Positions 10,071 to 18,827 are shown, counted from the first letter of the stretch. The stretch is DNA of 64,000 nt from Granulosicoccus sp964437945 (GCA_964437945.1 CAYTJF010000001.1:10785-74784); one strand, 5' to 3'. Translations and numbers: made by a program. The notes: generated by a model from the letters alone, not told the origin.

Positions 10071-10151
10071 ACCGACAATAGTAACCGCATCCTTTCAAAA
10101 ATCGCCAATCCGGTTTAGCATCAATGCTGTACCCAAACCAGGGACCTGGCA

Positions 10152-10844
10152 ATGTGTGGTCGCATTAATGTTTCAGACAACGAAGGGGTTCGCCTGCTGC
10201 TAGCCATGCTCGGCATGGAGGTCTGGCCCAGTCGCGACCCGCGCTTCAATGTTGCACCCAGCCAGGCGCTGGATGTGGTCGGTTGGCAGAACGAAGCTGC
10301 TGTTCACCAACGTATGCAATGGGGCCTGATTCCAGCCTGGGCCAAGCCAGGTACTTTTTCGGCCCCGTTAATCAACGCCCGTAGTGAAACTATTCATGAG
10401 AAACCCTCGTTCAGAAAACTGATCAGTAGCCATCGCGTACTAATACCTATAAATGGTTTTTACGAGTGGCGACGGACAGGAAAAGTCAAAGAGCCCCATT
10501 TCGTTAAACCTGCCTTTGCCGATGCCATGTTTATTGCTGGTATCTATCAACCCCCGAGCAAAGCATCATCGGATGATAAGCCTGCACGCGCACAAGTATG
10601 TGCGGTCACTGTTGAGGCGAATGAGGTGATGAGCAAAGTGCATCATCGAATGCCGGTCATTCTGGATTCGGCTGACGCGCTCACCTGGATACAGCCTGGC
10701 GACAAGAACACGCTGGACCAATTAATGGTGCCTGCCAGCAATGATGCACTGCAAATTCTCGAGATCGGCGACTACGTTAACTCTTCACGTAATGAAGGGC
10801 CAGAATGTGTAGCACCACGACGGATTAATGATTTATTCGGCTAA
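10152..10844 (+). CDS. SRAP-domain protein (YedK/HMCES family)
   Basis: 230 aa. SRAP proteins crosslink through Cys2 to abasic sites in single-stranded DNA and shield them during replication. The start MCGRINVSD exposes Cys2 after Met removal. LINARSETIHEKPSF holds the conserved Asn, GFYEWRR the catalytic Glu, and HHRMPVIL the His. All four active-site elements are present. Its position beside nth fits a DNA-repair neighbourhood, but the genes are divergent rather than an operon. Confidence 0.93.
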   Translation: MCGRINVSDNEGVRLLLAMLGMEVWPSRDPRFNVAPSQALDVVGWQNEAAVHQRMQWGLIPAWAKPGTFSAPLINARSETIHEKPSFRKLISSHRVLIPINGFYEWRRTGKVKEPHFVKPAFADAMFIAGIYQPPSKASSDDKPARAQVCAVTVEANEVMSKVHHRMPVILDSADALTWIQPGDKNTLDQLMVPASNDALQILEIGDYVNSSRNEGPECVAPRRINDLFG

Positions 10845-10919
10845 CTCGCCCGCTCGGCATGGTCAGTGCCGAATGCGCTGAATTAGCATCTCATGATGAA
10901 TTTCGTTATGCAATCCGTT

Positions 10920-11558
10920 CTAAACCCCAGAGCAAGCAATAAGGTTTTCATCGAGTTCAATCGAATTATTGTTGAGTGTAAAACGCCACGACTGGCCAGA
11001 AAAATCTCCAACAGGTGCAAGCATCGGCTCATCCTGATTGCCGTCTGAACGAATATCCAATGCAATCTCGCTACCCGTAAAACTGTTGGTTAACTGGCAA
11101 TAGCCATTGCTTCTAAGTGTGATTGTCCAAAACTGCCCGCTAACGTTGGCTGTGGGTGCCATTTGGATTCGATCGAGAACACCGTCGTTCACCACATCTA
11201 TAGAGTAGCCGTCACCAATTGACTGATTGCTTATTGTATACCTGCCGTCATCGAGCCTCGTAAACTTCCACCTCTGCTCTGCTACATTGGCTACTGGTCT
11301 GAGTCTTAATTGCGTGGGTACTGCATCATTTTGTGTTGCAGTTTCATCCAGATTTTCAATCCCGTTGTCATCCACCACACTTAGCGCATTATTGTCACCA
11401 GTGAATTCGGTGGTTAAACGGTAAGTTGGGTCGGGGTTGGGTTCCGGATCGGAATTAGTTGAGCTTTCACTGCAGGCGCTGAGCAGCACCGTGCTAAGTA
11501 CAATGGTTAAAGATGCGACACTGCCATATTGACGATGGGTTGTAAGTTTTCCTAACAC
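10920..11558 (-). CDS. Lipoprotein with ricin-type beta-trefoil (RICIN-like) domain
   Basis: 212 aa. The N-terminus has a positive n-region and a hydrophobic core ending in the lipobox LLSAC at about residues 25-29. After an Asp/Pro/Asn linker come three repeats of about 50 aa, each ending in a Q-x-W motif (EQRWKF, GQFWTI, GQSWRF). That is the signature of ricin-B-like beta-trefoil folds, often carbohydrate-binding. No catalytic domain is attached, so a surface binding role is inferred. A degraded paralogue lies immediately upstream (11552-12041). Confidence 0.75.
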   Translation of the reverse strand: MLGKLTTHRQYGSVASLTIVLSTVLLSACSESSTNSDPEPNPDPTYRLTTEFTGDNNALSVVDDNGIENLDETATQNDAVPTQLRLRPVANVAEQRWKFTRLDDGRYTISNQSIGDGYSIDVVNDGVLDRIQMAPTANVSGQFWTITLRSNGYCQLTNSFTGSEIALDIRSDGNQDEPMLAPVGDFSGQSWRFTLNNNSIELDENLIACSGV

Positions 11559-12041
11559 TGACCAATCTCCTTAGTCTTTCGATAAAAACGACGATACCTG
11601 CACAATACTACCAATGTGTCTGGTGTGTCTGTTTCGACTGCCGGGGCAGTCGGTTCTGGTTGCCCCGGCTGAGGCGCTCCATCATCGATCAGTGATGGAG
11701 TTTCAGCTTCATAGCCTGCACTAATAAACTGATTACTTATCGTAAATCTACCATCAACGAGTTTCGTGAATATCCAGCGCTGCTGAGCTGCATTAGCTAC
11801 ATCGACTAGCCTTATCTGCGTTGGAACAGAGGTATTCCGCACTGCATTCGTTGTAGCAATAGCTACCACACTTAACGCTCGATCATCACCCTTGAACAAT
11901 GTAGCCATACGATAAGTTGGCTTATTCTGCTCTGGGTTGGGTTCCAGCTCAAAAACCGGTTTACTATCACCACAGGCGCTGAGCAATAATGTGGCAACCA
12001 CCTAGTACAACAATTCGGCCCAATAGAAAACTGCGTGCCAT
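11552..12041 (-). pseudogene. Frameshifted paralogue of the RICIN-like lipoprotein
   Basis: The longest frame (stop at 11552, first Met at 12001) begins abruptly inside a signal peptide at MVATLLLSAC, leaving almost no n-region. The missing start MARSFLLGRIVVL is encoded in a different frame from an ATG at 12041, so one extra G near 12000 separates the two halves. The middle (TYRMATLFKGDDRALSVVA, then QQRWIFTKLVDGRFTISNQ) closely matches the downstream intact lipoprotein. The C-terminus loses the repeat pattern after about residue 95 and ends in unrelated sequence. I infer a decaying tandem duplicate; a sequencing indel would be an alternative cause of the N-terminal shift. Confidence 0.6.
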
Positions 12042-12348
12042 TTCATTAAACACAGAACCAACTCCCTTTCAATTAATAAAATGACTATTCCTATTCAAAG
12101 CCAAGTTATCACAATAGCTAAATCCAACACGCTAAACTCGAGTGCTAAATGATGCAGCCAGTCTCTTATGTCAATACCTTTGGTGCCGCTCAGTCCAACA
12201 ATCGCCACGGCACCCGAACCAGGTACAGTCTTCAGCATACGCCTATCCCCACCTAAACCATTGGTCTAGTGGTCAACAACTTTAAACACAAATATTCAGA
12301 TACAAATAAATTCGGAGACACATAACACTACATCCCACTCAAACTAAA
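12042..12348. other. Intergenic, no gene seen
   Basis: About 300 bases between the degraded lipoprotein paralogue and the small acidic protein gene. No open frame shows family resemblance, and I see no clear hairpin-plus-T terminator. Confidence 0.5.
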
Positions 12349-12567
12349 CTAATAGCTTGAGTTAGGCGAGTCGTCCGGATTCATATCGCCATACACTTCA
12401 TCAGGATCGGTATTGTTAATCAGCAGCACTTCACGTACTGTTTCAATGTCGGCAAGCACTTTGTCTACCCGACCAGCAAAGTCGAATTCGTTCACTTCGA
12501 TTGCTTTGGGCATATAGCAAAATGCTACTTTCAATGCATGCAATGCATCGTCATCAAGTTTACTCAT
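12349..12567 (-). CDS. Small acidic hypothetical protein
   Basis: 72 aa, strongly acidic at the C-terminus (NTDPDEVYGDMNPDDSPN). The N-terminal part is amphipathic helix (DDDALHALKVAFCYMPKAIEVNEFDFAGRVDKVLADIETVREVLL). No family recognised. It is codirectional with and downstream of lexA (134 bp gap), so it could be cotranscribed with it. Composition and helical pattern look like a real protein rather than a shadow frame. Confidence 0.5.
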   Translation of the reverse strand: MSKLDDDALHALKVAFCYMPKAIEVNEFDFAGRVDKVLADIETVREVLLINNTDPDEVYGDMNPDDSPNSSY

Positions 12568-12700
12568 TTGAAGTCGCAGGTCACGTTAAAGTTAGTAGTT
12601 AACAGGTTTATGAGTTGATTTAGAGGTTGGATTGGGTTGAAATCATGGGTTGGTTGAATTCATGACTGAGTTTAACGGCTTCGACTTATGGCAAAGCAAT

Positions 12701-13501
12701 TCAGTAACTACGCAGCTGACCGACCAGCACGCCCTGAAAACTGACACGTTCACTTGAATACCGCATGGTAGACATCGCTTTATTCTCTGGAATTAATTCG
12801 ACTATTCCGCCTTCCCTCGCCCCATCGCCGTTCCCTCGAGTTGTGCCGGCATCGTATTTCCCCAATCGCTTCAGAGTGGCTTCCTGTGAATCAATGAGTG
12901 CAACGACAATGTCACCGGTACGCACTTTATTGGTTTTACGCAGGATTACTGTATCACCATCCAGAATGCCAACGTCTATCATGGATTCGCCTGAAACGCG
13001 CAATGCGTAGCGATCGGGTCCAATAAAAAACTCAGCCAGATCGAGATGTGCCTGATCTTCGATGGCTTCAATGGGTTGGCCAGCGGCGATCTTTCCCAAC
13101 AGTGGTAATTTAAAATCTCCAGAACTCACGCGCTTGGCAGGCAGATTAACCAAATCTATTATGTTACTGGTGACCTTATTGGCGATGTTCCCTTTGATGT
13201 TCCCTGCGATATTACTGGCGGCGACGTTGCTACCAGCTCGCGTATTGGCTGATTCGTTGTCTTGTTTCTCGATTATGGGCTTTTCGGTAATGCGCAAACC
13301 ACGCCAACCGGTGCCGTGCCGTTCCAGCTTGCCTTTTTCGATGAGTGATTGAACGTAACGATGCACAGTACCCTTCGATTTCAGGCGCAATGTATCAGCC
13401 AATTCAGCTATGGTTGGCGACTGGCCCTGCTGGCTAATATGCTGTTCAATGGCGCTAAGCACCCGCGTTTCCAGATGGGTAAGTGGGCTGGCGACAACCA
13501 T
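12701..13501 (-). CDS. lexA: LexA-type SOS repressor
   Basis: 266 aa from the ATG at 13501, which has a GGAG 7 bases upstream; the frame continues to 13540, but that start lacks support. Residues 1-70 are a winged helix (TIAELADTLRLKSKGTVHRYVQSL). A long Asn/Ser-rich linker follows, then an S24 peptidase domain. GKIAAGQPIEA contains the Ala-Gly autocleavage bond, SGESMID the nucleophile Ser, and ATLKRL the general-base Lys. The linker (about residues 75-130) is longer than in E. coli LexA (202 aa). The operator-like direct repeat at 13505-13519 overlaps its ribosome binding site and suggests autoregulation. It could be a second LexA-like paralogue rather than the only SOS repressor. Confidence 0.88.
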   Translation of the reverse strand: MVVASPLTHLETRVLSAIEQHISQQGQSPTIAELADTLRLKSKGTVHRYVQSLIEKGKLERHGTGWRGLRITEKPIIEKQDNESANTRAGSNVAASNIAGNIKGNIANKVTSNIIDLVNLPAKRVSSGDFKLPLLGKIAAGQPIEAIEDQAHLDLAEFFIGPDRYALRVSGESMIDVGILDGDTVILRKTNKVRTGDIVVALIDSQEATLKRLGKYDAGTTRGNGDGAREGGIVELIPENKAMSTMRYSSERVSFQGVLVGQLRSY

Positions 13502-13504
13502 AAC

Positions 13505-13519
13505 GTTCTCCAAACGTTC
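13505..13519. promoter_or_regulatory. Putative LexA operator, GAAC-N7-GAAC type
   Basis: On the minus strand the 18 bases before the lexA ATG read GAACGTTTGGAGAACGTT, a perfect GAAC-N7-GAAC direct repeat. This is the operator form known from alphaproteobacterial LexA, not the CTGT-N8-ACAG palindrome of enteric LexA. It covers the Shine-Dalgarno of lexA, as expected for an autoregulatory site. The assignment as operator is inference. Confidence 0.55.
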
Positions 13520-13682
13520 TCTATTACCTAAGCGTAGCACAGCTTTAGCAACGTACCAGCGAATTTAAGCAGATTGATCAAATTCTGCTCGCTGAAATGC
13601 GTTCCATTTGGCTATACTTCGCAGCTGACACTCGGCCTTCGCACTGTAATCTGTATGCGCGCTTCAAAATGAGCAGCTCTCA

Positions 13683-14480
13683 ATGAATCTACCGGGGAAC
13701 CGACCGAGCGAATCGCTAACCGGCCCGCACGCGCCCTTGATTGATGCATTGTTTGTCGAGCGTCCACCTATAACGAATGCCGACTTTGATCTGCGAGCGC
13801 GTATGCTTGCAAAAGACGTAGTTTGGCAACCTACGAAACTGCCCGGGCTAAGCGTGTGTTTGCTTGAGTACAGAAACGGTGCACATCCAAGAATGACAGC
13901 ACTGGCCAAACTTGATTCTGATTCGAAAGGGGTTAGCGTTCCGGCCGCGCAACTGGAATTGCTGGTTCAGCACGGCATCATAGCCGATGACAACTCAGAG
14001 TACCTGCATCCGTATTACTTACGCCAACCGCAAGATCTTTTAAGAGAAAATCAACATGTGACTTTGCACCCGGGAAGTCAAACAGTTCCCCCGAGTGAAA
14101 ACCAAATAGAGTTCTATCTTGCAACAGGACAAATTCCAATAACCGATACCGAGCGTCGGTGTATTAATCTGGCAGACAATAGTCTGTGGTTGCCCGGTCC
14201 GGTAGAGCATACTGAGGTCATGCCGCTGCATATGCACAATGGCGCCAGTTCAATGCTGGTACGTTGGTTAGCATCGGTAACCTTTCGACCTCGGCTCGAC
14301 CCATTAGGAGAAGAAGTGTTGGTGATAAACGGTACACTGGCCGACGAACTTGGCGCCTACCCTGCCGGTAGCTGGATACGAAACCCGGTAGCCTCATGGC
14401 AAGCATGGGGTGGTGTCGCCGGAACCGTTATCTATTACAAAAACGGGCACTTCGGTCAAGCAATGGCCAACGCAAACTAA
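13683..14480 (+). CDS. ChrR-like cupin-domain protein
   Basis: 265 aa with two cupin-like halves. The second half carries the ChrR cupin pattern GEEVLVINGTLADELGAYPAGSWIRNP, and the first half reads WQPTKLPGLSVCLLEYRNGAHPRM. ChrR proteins are zinc anti-sigma factors for singlet-oxygen response; the cupin part also occurs alone as an acetylacetone-cleaving-like domain. The N-terminal zinc-binding ASD domain of ChrR is not visible and no sigma factor gene is adjacent, so an anti-sigma role is unlikely. It is followed after 9 bp by queG, probably in the same transcript. Confidence 0.72.
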   Translation: MNLPGNRPSESLTGPHAPLIDALFVERPPITNADFDLRARMLAKDVVWQPTKLPGLSVCLLEYRNGAHPRMTALAKLDSDSKGVSVPAAQLELLVQHGIIADDNSEYLHPYYLRQPQDLLRENQHVTLHPGSQTVPPSENQIEFYLATGQIPITDTERRCINLADNSLWLPGPVEHTEVMPLHMHNGASSMLVRWLASVTFRPRLDPLGEEVLVINGTLADELGAYPAGSWIRNPVASWQAWGGVAGTVIYYKNGHFGQAMANAN

Positions 14481-14489
14481 AGCGCCACT

Positions 14490-15581
14490 TTGAGTCTTGA
14501 TAAAACCACACAGTTGACAACCGATCAAGCGGCCAAGCTTGCGCTGGACATTAAACAATGGGCAGCTGAACTTGGCTTATCCGCCTGCGCCATAACCGAC
14601 ACAGCACTGGGTGATCACGAAGCACACCTTTTGAATTGGTTAAACGATGGCTTCCATGGCGAAATGGATTACATGCAACGCCACGGTACAAAGCGTAGTC
14701 GACCTTCAGAGCTTGAACCGGGCACCATTCGTATCGTATCTGTGCGACTGAATTATTTTGCTCCTGACGTTGCCGATGCCGACACTGTTATGGCTGATGG
14801 CGAGCTTGGCTACGTGTCTCGCTATGCGCTTGGTCGCGACTACCACAAGGTGCTACGCAAACGTCTGCAAAAGCTGGCAGATAAAATAGCGTTAACAGCA
14901 CATGATTTTTCGTATCGAGCGTTTACCGACAGTGCACCGGTACTGGAAAAAGCCATTGCAGAGAAAGCTGGGCTTGGCTGGATTGGCAAACACAGTAATT
15001 TGCTGGGGGACAAAACCGGTTCCTGGTTTTTCCTCGGTGAGTTATACACTAACCTGCCCTTACCAGTCGATCAGCCACAAATAACGTCACATTGCGGTAC
15101 TTGCACCGCCTGTATGGACGCCTGCCCGACCAACGCAATTGTTGCACCCTATCGCGTTGATGCTCGGCGCTGCATTTCTTACTTAACGATTGAGCTCAAC
15201 GGTTCTATTCCAACAGAGTTTCGCCGCGCAATGGGTAATCGTATCTATGGCTGCGACGATTGTCAGCTGGTGTGCCCGTTCAATAAATTTGCCAGCCCAA
15301 CAACTGTTGATGACTTCAAGCCCAGATTCAATCTGGACGCCCCGGCTTTGGTCGATCTGTTTAACTGGACTGAAAAGGAATTCAACGATCGTATGCAGGG
15401 TTCACCAATTCGACGTATTGGTTACTGGAACTGGCTTAGAAACATAGCGGTAGCACTGGGCAATGCTCCCAGCAGCGAGTCGGTAATCACAGCATTACGT
15501 TTTCGCGCCTCGACGGACAACGAAACACTACGCGAACATGTTGAATGGGCGCTACAGGAACACAAACAGAAAACGGCTTGA
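14490..15581 (+). CDS. queG: Epoxyqueuosine reductase
   Basis: 363 aa, starting with TTG at 14490, 9 bp after the cupin gene. QueG reduces epoxyqueuosine to queuosine in tRNA using cobalamin and two [4Fe-4S] clusters. SACAITD and the RPSELEPGTIRIVSVRLNY region fit the corrinoid-binding half. CGTCTACMDACPTNAI and GCDDCQLVCPFNK are the two ferredoxin-type cluster motifs, and the catalytic Asp lies in the YRAFTDSAPVLEKAIAEKAG segment. The C-terminal HEAT-like tail (EHVEWALQEH) is intact. The function is tRNA modification, with no visible link to the neighbours. Confidence 0.96.
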   Translation: MSLDKTTQLTTDQAAKLALDIKQWAAELGLSACAITDTALGDHEAHLLNWLNDGFHGEMDYMQRHGTKRSRPSELEPGTIRIVSVRLNYFAPDVADADTVMADGELGYVSRYALGRDYHKVLRKRLQKLADKIALTAHDFSYRAFTDSAPVLEKAIAEKAGLGWIGKHSNLLGDKTGSWFFLGELYTNLPLPVDQPQITSHCGTCTACMDACPTNAIVAPYRVDARRCISYLTIELNGSIPTEFRRAMGNRIYGCDDCQLVCPFNKFASPTTVDDFKPRFNLDAPALVDLFNWTEKEFNDRMQGSPIRRIGYWNWLRNIAVALGNAPSSESVITALRFRASTDNETLREHVEWALQEHKQKTA

Positions 15582-15604
15582 TAGCCTTAGTGGGTTTGAC
15601 AACG

Positions 15605-16087
15605 CTACAGTTTTTTCTGCATCAGAACCGCATCACCTGTTTTGGCATCCAGCGAATAGGGTACAAATCCAAATTTCTTATAAGCAGACAGTGCAACCGG
15701 ATTACCTTCCAGCACTTCAAGTGTCACCTTACAGCACTTACGCTGTTGTGCTTCTGACTCTACAAACGCCAGCAGTCCCTGGCTAATTCCTTGACCTCTG
15801 GCCGATGGGATAACCGCAAGGTCATGGATATTGATCAACGGCTTGGCTGTAAATGTGGAAAACCCGGTTAAGCAATTTGCCAGCGCCACGTAATCAGACC
15901 CTACCTGACACAACACGGTAAATGCGCCCGGGAAGTTAGCCAGGCGGCTAACCAGCGTACTCTTTACCTGCTCTGGCAACGGCTCGCCACCTCCCATGGG
16001 GTCGTTCGCGTAGGTATCGAGTAGCTCGACAAGCACTTTGGCATGTTCAGCATTTTTATAGTCTGCGATAAAGAAATGTGGTGTCAT
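15605..16087 (-). CDS. GNAT-family N-acetyltransferase
   Basis: 160 aa from the ATG at 16087 (a 14-residue longer frame exists but the homology starts at MTPHFFIADYKNAEHAK). The acetyl-CoA binding signature VIPSARGQGISQGLLAFVE, then LEVLEGNPVALSAYKKFGF, are classic GNAT motifs A and B. The substrate is unknown. It is convergent with queG and divergent from the redoxin gene. Confidence 0.88.
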   Translation of the reverse strand: MTPHFFIADYKNAEHAKVLVELLDTYANDPMGGGEPLPEQVKSTLVSRLANFPGAFTVLCQVGSDYVALANCLTGFSTFTAKPLINIHDLAVIPSARGQGISQGLLAFVESEAQQRKCCKVTLEVLEGNPVALSAYKKFGFVPYSLDAKTGDAVLMQKKL

Positions 16088-16208
16088 GTTGCGAGTTAAT
16101 TGATTATGGTGGTACCGATTGAGCGGCAAATATGATTAATAATTTAATTGAACAATAGCAAATCGGTTATCATCGGATAGAACTTTAAATTTACGTTGGA
16201 CTATTACC

Positions 16209-16754
16209 ATGCTTGTGAATACCCCAAAAGTCAGTCTCGGTTGGCAAGCCAGTGCCTTCGAGCTACCCAATCCAGATGGAGACACTTTCTCTCTGGAGCA
16301 ATTAAACGGTAAAAATGGTTTAGTCGTCGTCTTTATCTGCAATCATTGTCCTTATGTTGTTGCCATTGCAAACCGACTGTCCGATGATGCTCGGGTACTG
16401 CAAAGTGAAGGGGTAAATGTCGTGGCGATAAATTCTAATGATTTTATAAGCTATCCCGCAGACAGCCCTGCAAAAATGACACTGTTTGCTGAACAATACA
16501 ACTTCAGTTTTCCATACCTGGTAGACGAGGACCAATCGGTGGCACGCACATACGATGCAGTGTGTACACCCGATTTTTTCGGCTTTGATCGCAATGGCGC
16601 ACTAAGATACCGTGGTCGCCTTGACAATGCTCGCATGGATAACGACACAAACAGAACGCCAGAATTAATCAACGCGATGCGACAAATAGCAGAAACAGAG
16701 AGTGGGCCTGCTGAGCAACTGGCAAGCATGGGCTGTTCTATTAAGTGGCGATGA
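16209..16754 (+). CDS. Thioredoxin-fold redoxin (AhpC/TSA-like)
   Basis: 181 aa cytosolic protein. VVVFICNHCPYVVAIANRL carries the CxxC-like motif Cys-Asn-His-Cys of the redoxin subgroup annotated as thioredoxin-family or alkyl-hydroperoxide-reductase-like. The rest is a Trx fold (FPYLVDEDQSVARTYDAVCTPDFFGFD with the cis-Pro region). The C-terminus ends LASMGCSIKWR. A second, decayed copy of exactly this C-terminus occurs at 18700-18791, on the far side of the DUF1996 gene. Confidence 0.85.
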   Translation: MLVNTPKVSLGWQASAFELPNPDGDTFSLEQLNGKNGLVVVFICNHCPYVVAIANRLSDDARVLQSEGVNVVAINSNDFISYPADSPAKMTLFAEQYNFSFPYLVDEDQSVARTYDAVCTPDFFGFDRNGALRYRGRLDNARMDNDTNRTPELINAMRQIAETESGPAEQLASMGCSIKWR

Positions 16755-16766
16755 GACCATTTGATT

Positions 16767-18353
16767 CTACTGAGAGATGGCGGCCAAAAGAGAATCACAG
16801 GCCTGCCATTCGACAACAGGGGTTAGCACGCCAATCTCCTCATGGTAGTCGTTAATCTGAACCACTTGAATACCAGCATCGGAGAGCTGCGCTCGGCAAG
16901 ATTCGGATACCCATTGATACTGTCCTGCGTTAGCCCCAGAGAGAAACGTAATCCATCCAGAACCCGACGATAGTGAAGTCACTTTCAACAACATATCAAC
17001 CGCTGTGCTTATCTCAACTGAGACAGATTCCAGCAATACATCACAATTCATCCAGTTAGCTACTTCGGGCAAGTCACCAATCTCCGCAAAGTAGTCCAGA
17101 ATCTGAACTACTGGAACACCAGCGTCAGAAAGCTCGGTTCGGCACGATTCAGAGACCCACTGATAATGCCCCGCATTAACCCCGGACTGAAACGTTACCC
17201 AGCCCGAACCCCATGATAGTGAAGTTACCTTCAACAATAAATTTGGCTCTACTTCAGTATTTGTATCTGTATCTGTATTTACATCAGTGTCTTCATCGTC
17301 ATGGGGCGGATGCTCATGATCCCCGTTGTGCATCTTAGTTAACTGAGTTCCAAATGGTGTTTGATCAACCGTGGTTTTCAACAGCCCGTACTGATAAAGC
17401 ACCTGGCCATCCGGGCTCTTGTGTCGGTCGTCTAATTGACTGCGATCACCTGCACTGTTTCCAAACTCACACGCGGCTCTCTCCTCGATATTACACCGAA
17501 CCAATTCATTCATAGATTGGGTGTCCCATGCAGCGATATAATCCGCATGAAGAGATTCACCTTGTGTCGCAGCACTGTGATCAGATGACAAGTACCAGTT
17601 GCTGTCCGCTTCGACCCTGTATCGCATATTGTAAATAACTTCAGGGATTCGATAGGGATGGGTAATTGGACAATCGTTGGAACGGCCATCAATCGTTGAG
17701 CTGTAAGATAAGTGGCTAATGTTGTCTGCGCTTTCTAAAATGGGCGCACCGTTAGCATTGACTGCAACGCAATTTGGAAAGTTTACGCTCAATTGTAGTG
17801 CTGACCCATTGTTAATTGAATTATGCGAAAAGCGACCTGCACTGCTATTCGAAACATTTTGATTCGCCAACATGGTAAGACCATTGGGTATCGGAAGAAT
17901 CGTGTTTCGATCAAAACCTGGACTGCCAAAGCTCTTATAGTAGACGATTAAATCATATGGAATAACAGCCTGATCATTTTCATCAAAGAGTGTTGGCGCC
18001 CAATAGGCACTACGATTATTCGTACCACCCTCACAGCTTGAACTTCCCATACTAAGTATGCTGTCAGCACTACTGGAATAATTCGTTTGTGTGTTACCCC
18101 AAAATGTGTGCAGATGAGCCCCCGCCGGCTGGCCAGGGTGTACCACAGGGTCATCGTATGAAAGATGAGATACAGCGCAATAAATTCGGGTTCCGTGAGC
18201 AGCTCCTGAATTTGCTGGCGTATTAGTCCACATTTCGGTGCTGCCATCGGTACCAATGGTTATCGGGTATTTCGGGGCTTCTTGTGACGCCGCAACTAAC
18301 GGATTCAATATACCAATTACAACAACGCTTCTTAGTATTTTTACAAGCTTCAT
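16767..18353 (-). CDS. Exported DUF1996-like protein with duplicated C-terminal domain
   Basis: 528 aa with a signal peptide (VVVIGILNPLVAASQ). Residues 45-345 match DUF1996 (CAVSHLSYDDPVVHPGQPAGAHLHTFWGNT, NRSAYWAPTLFDE, and HPYRIPEVIYNMRY), a secreted family of unknown function known from fungi and actinobacteria. An Asp/Thr linker (TDVNTDTDTNTEVEPN) leads to two copies of a 70-residue module (LLKVTSLSxGSGWxTFxSG, then YQWVSESCR and a paired Cys). The gene is antisense to its surroundings and sits between the redoxin gene and a remnant of that gene's 3' end, which suggests insertion with local duplication. Confidence 0.72.
   Translation of the reverse strand: MKLVKILRSVVVIGILNPLVAASQEAPKYPITIGTDGSTEMWTNTPANSGAAHGTRIYCAVSHLSYDDPVVHPGQPAGAHLHTFWGNTQTNYSSSADSILSMGSSSCEGGTNNRSAYWAPTLFDENDQAVIPYDLIVYYKSFGSPGFDRNTILPIPNGLTMLANQNVSNSSAGRFSHNSINNGSALQLSVNFPNCVAVNANGAPILESADNISHLSYSSTIDGRSNDCPITHPYRIPEVIYNMRYRVEADSNWYLSSDHSAATQGESLHADYIAAWDTQSMNELVRCNIEERAACEFGNSAGDRSQLDDRHKSPDGQVLYQYGLLKTTVDQTPFGTQLTKMHNGDHEHPPHDDEDTDVNTDTDTNTEVEPNLLLKVTSLSWGSGWVTFQSGVNAGHYQWVSESCRTELSDAGVPVVQILDYFAEIGDLPEVANWMNCDVLLESVSVEISTAVDMLLKVTSLSSGSGWITFLSGANAGQYQWVSESCRAQLSDAGIQVVQINDYHEEIGVLTPVVEWQACDSLLAAISQ
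16770..17240 (-). repeat. Tandem C-terminal module repeat inside the DUF1996 gene
   Basis: Two diverged in-frame copies, at about 17010-17240 (module 1) and 16770-16994 (module 2), each about 70 codons. Both share LLKVTSLS, GSGW, NAGxYQWVSESCR, LSDAG, VVQI and a terminal Cys-Asp. Each module has two cysteines, which may form a disulfide. Confidence 0.8.
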
Positions 18354-18699
18354 TTTTTTTGCAGAATTAATTTAGTAATTAAACGACTAGTTAGCCGCCT
18401 GTTCAAAAACAGGCGACAGTAATAATATAAAAAAATAGACTAGCCTTAGTTATGTCTGAGTTGCGAGACCGAAAACTAACAAATCAGTATTCTCGGCCAA
18501 CTGCGGAAACTAATTTCATGCGCCGCTCAAAGCGGCCGGGGGCCGCGACTCGGTCCCCGTTTATGTTAACTAATCGGTATAATTTTGAAGCAGGTTGATT
18601 TCTGAACAGTTCTCAATCTAGGATAGGGATTAGAAATTGTAAACTATGCCACTATTAAGTAAGCGGCGAATAAGTAAGCAACAAATATGTGCAATACGT
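18354..18699. other. Intergenic with two hairpins, no gene
   Basis: Upstream of the DUF1996 gene. A perfect 8-bp stem (CGCCTGTT / AACAGGCG, 18396-18415) lies 40 bases before the DUF1996 ATG and would be in its 5' leader. A second GC-rich structure (GCCGCT-CAA-AGCGGC, 18522-18536, followed by a G4/C4 pairing to about 18559) stands out in an AT-rich stretch. I recognise no RNA family. Confidence 0.45.
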
Positions 18700-18791
18700 T
18701 AAGCAACTATGCCTTGGGTCAGATAGCAGAAACAGGGAATGAACCAACTAAGCAATTGGCAAATATGGGCTGTCCGATTAAATGGCAGTAG
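18700..18791 (+). pseudogene. Remnant of a redoxin gene 3' end
   Basis: The frame reads QIAETGNEPTKQLANMGC then PIKWQ and a TAG stop at 18789-18791. It aligns to the last 28 codons of the redoxin gene ending at 16754 (QIAETESGPAEQLASMGC then SIKWR, stop). No start or redox motif is left upstream. I read this as the truncated partner of a duplication that brackets the DUF1996 gene. Confidence 0.75.
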
Positions 18792-18827
18792 TTGCCCGAC
18801 TATTTTCGCCTGTCAGGGCTTTACACA

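Noticed and set aside
12701..13150. Plus-strand frames antisense to lexA
   Set aside because: Shadow frames of the repressor gene, with no ribosome binding site.
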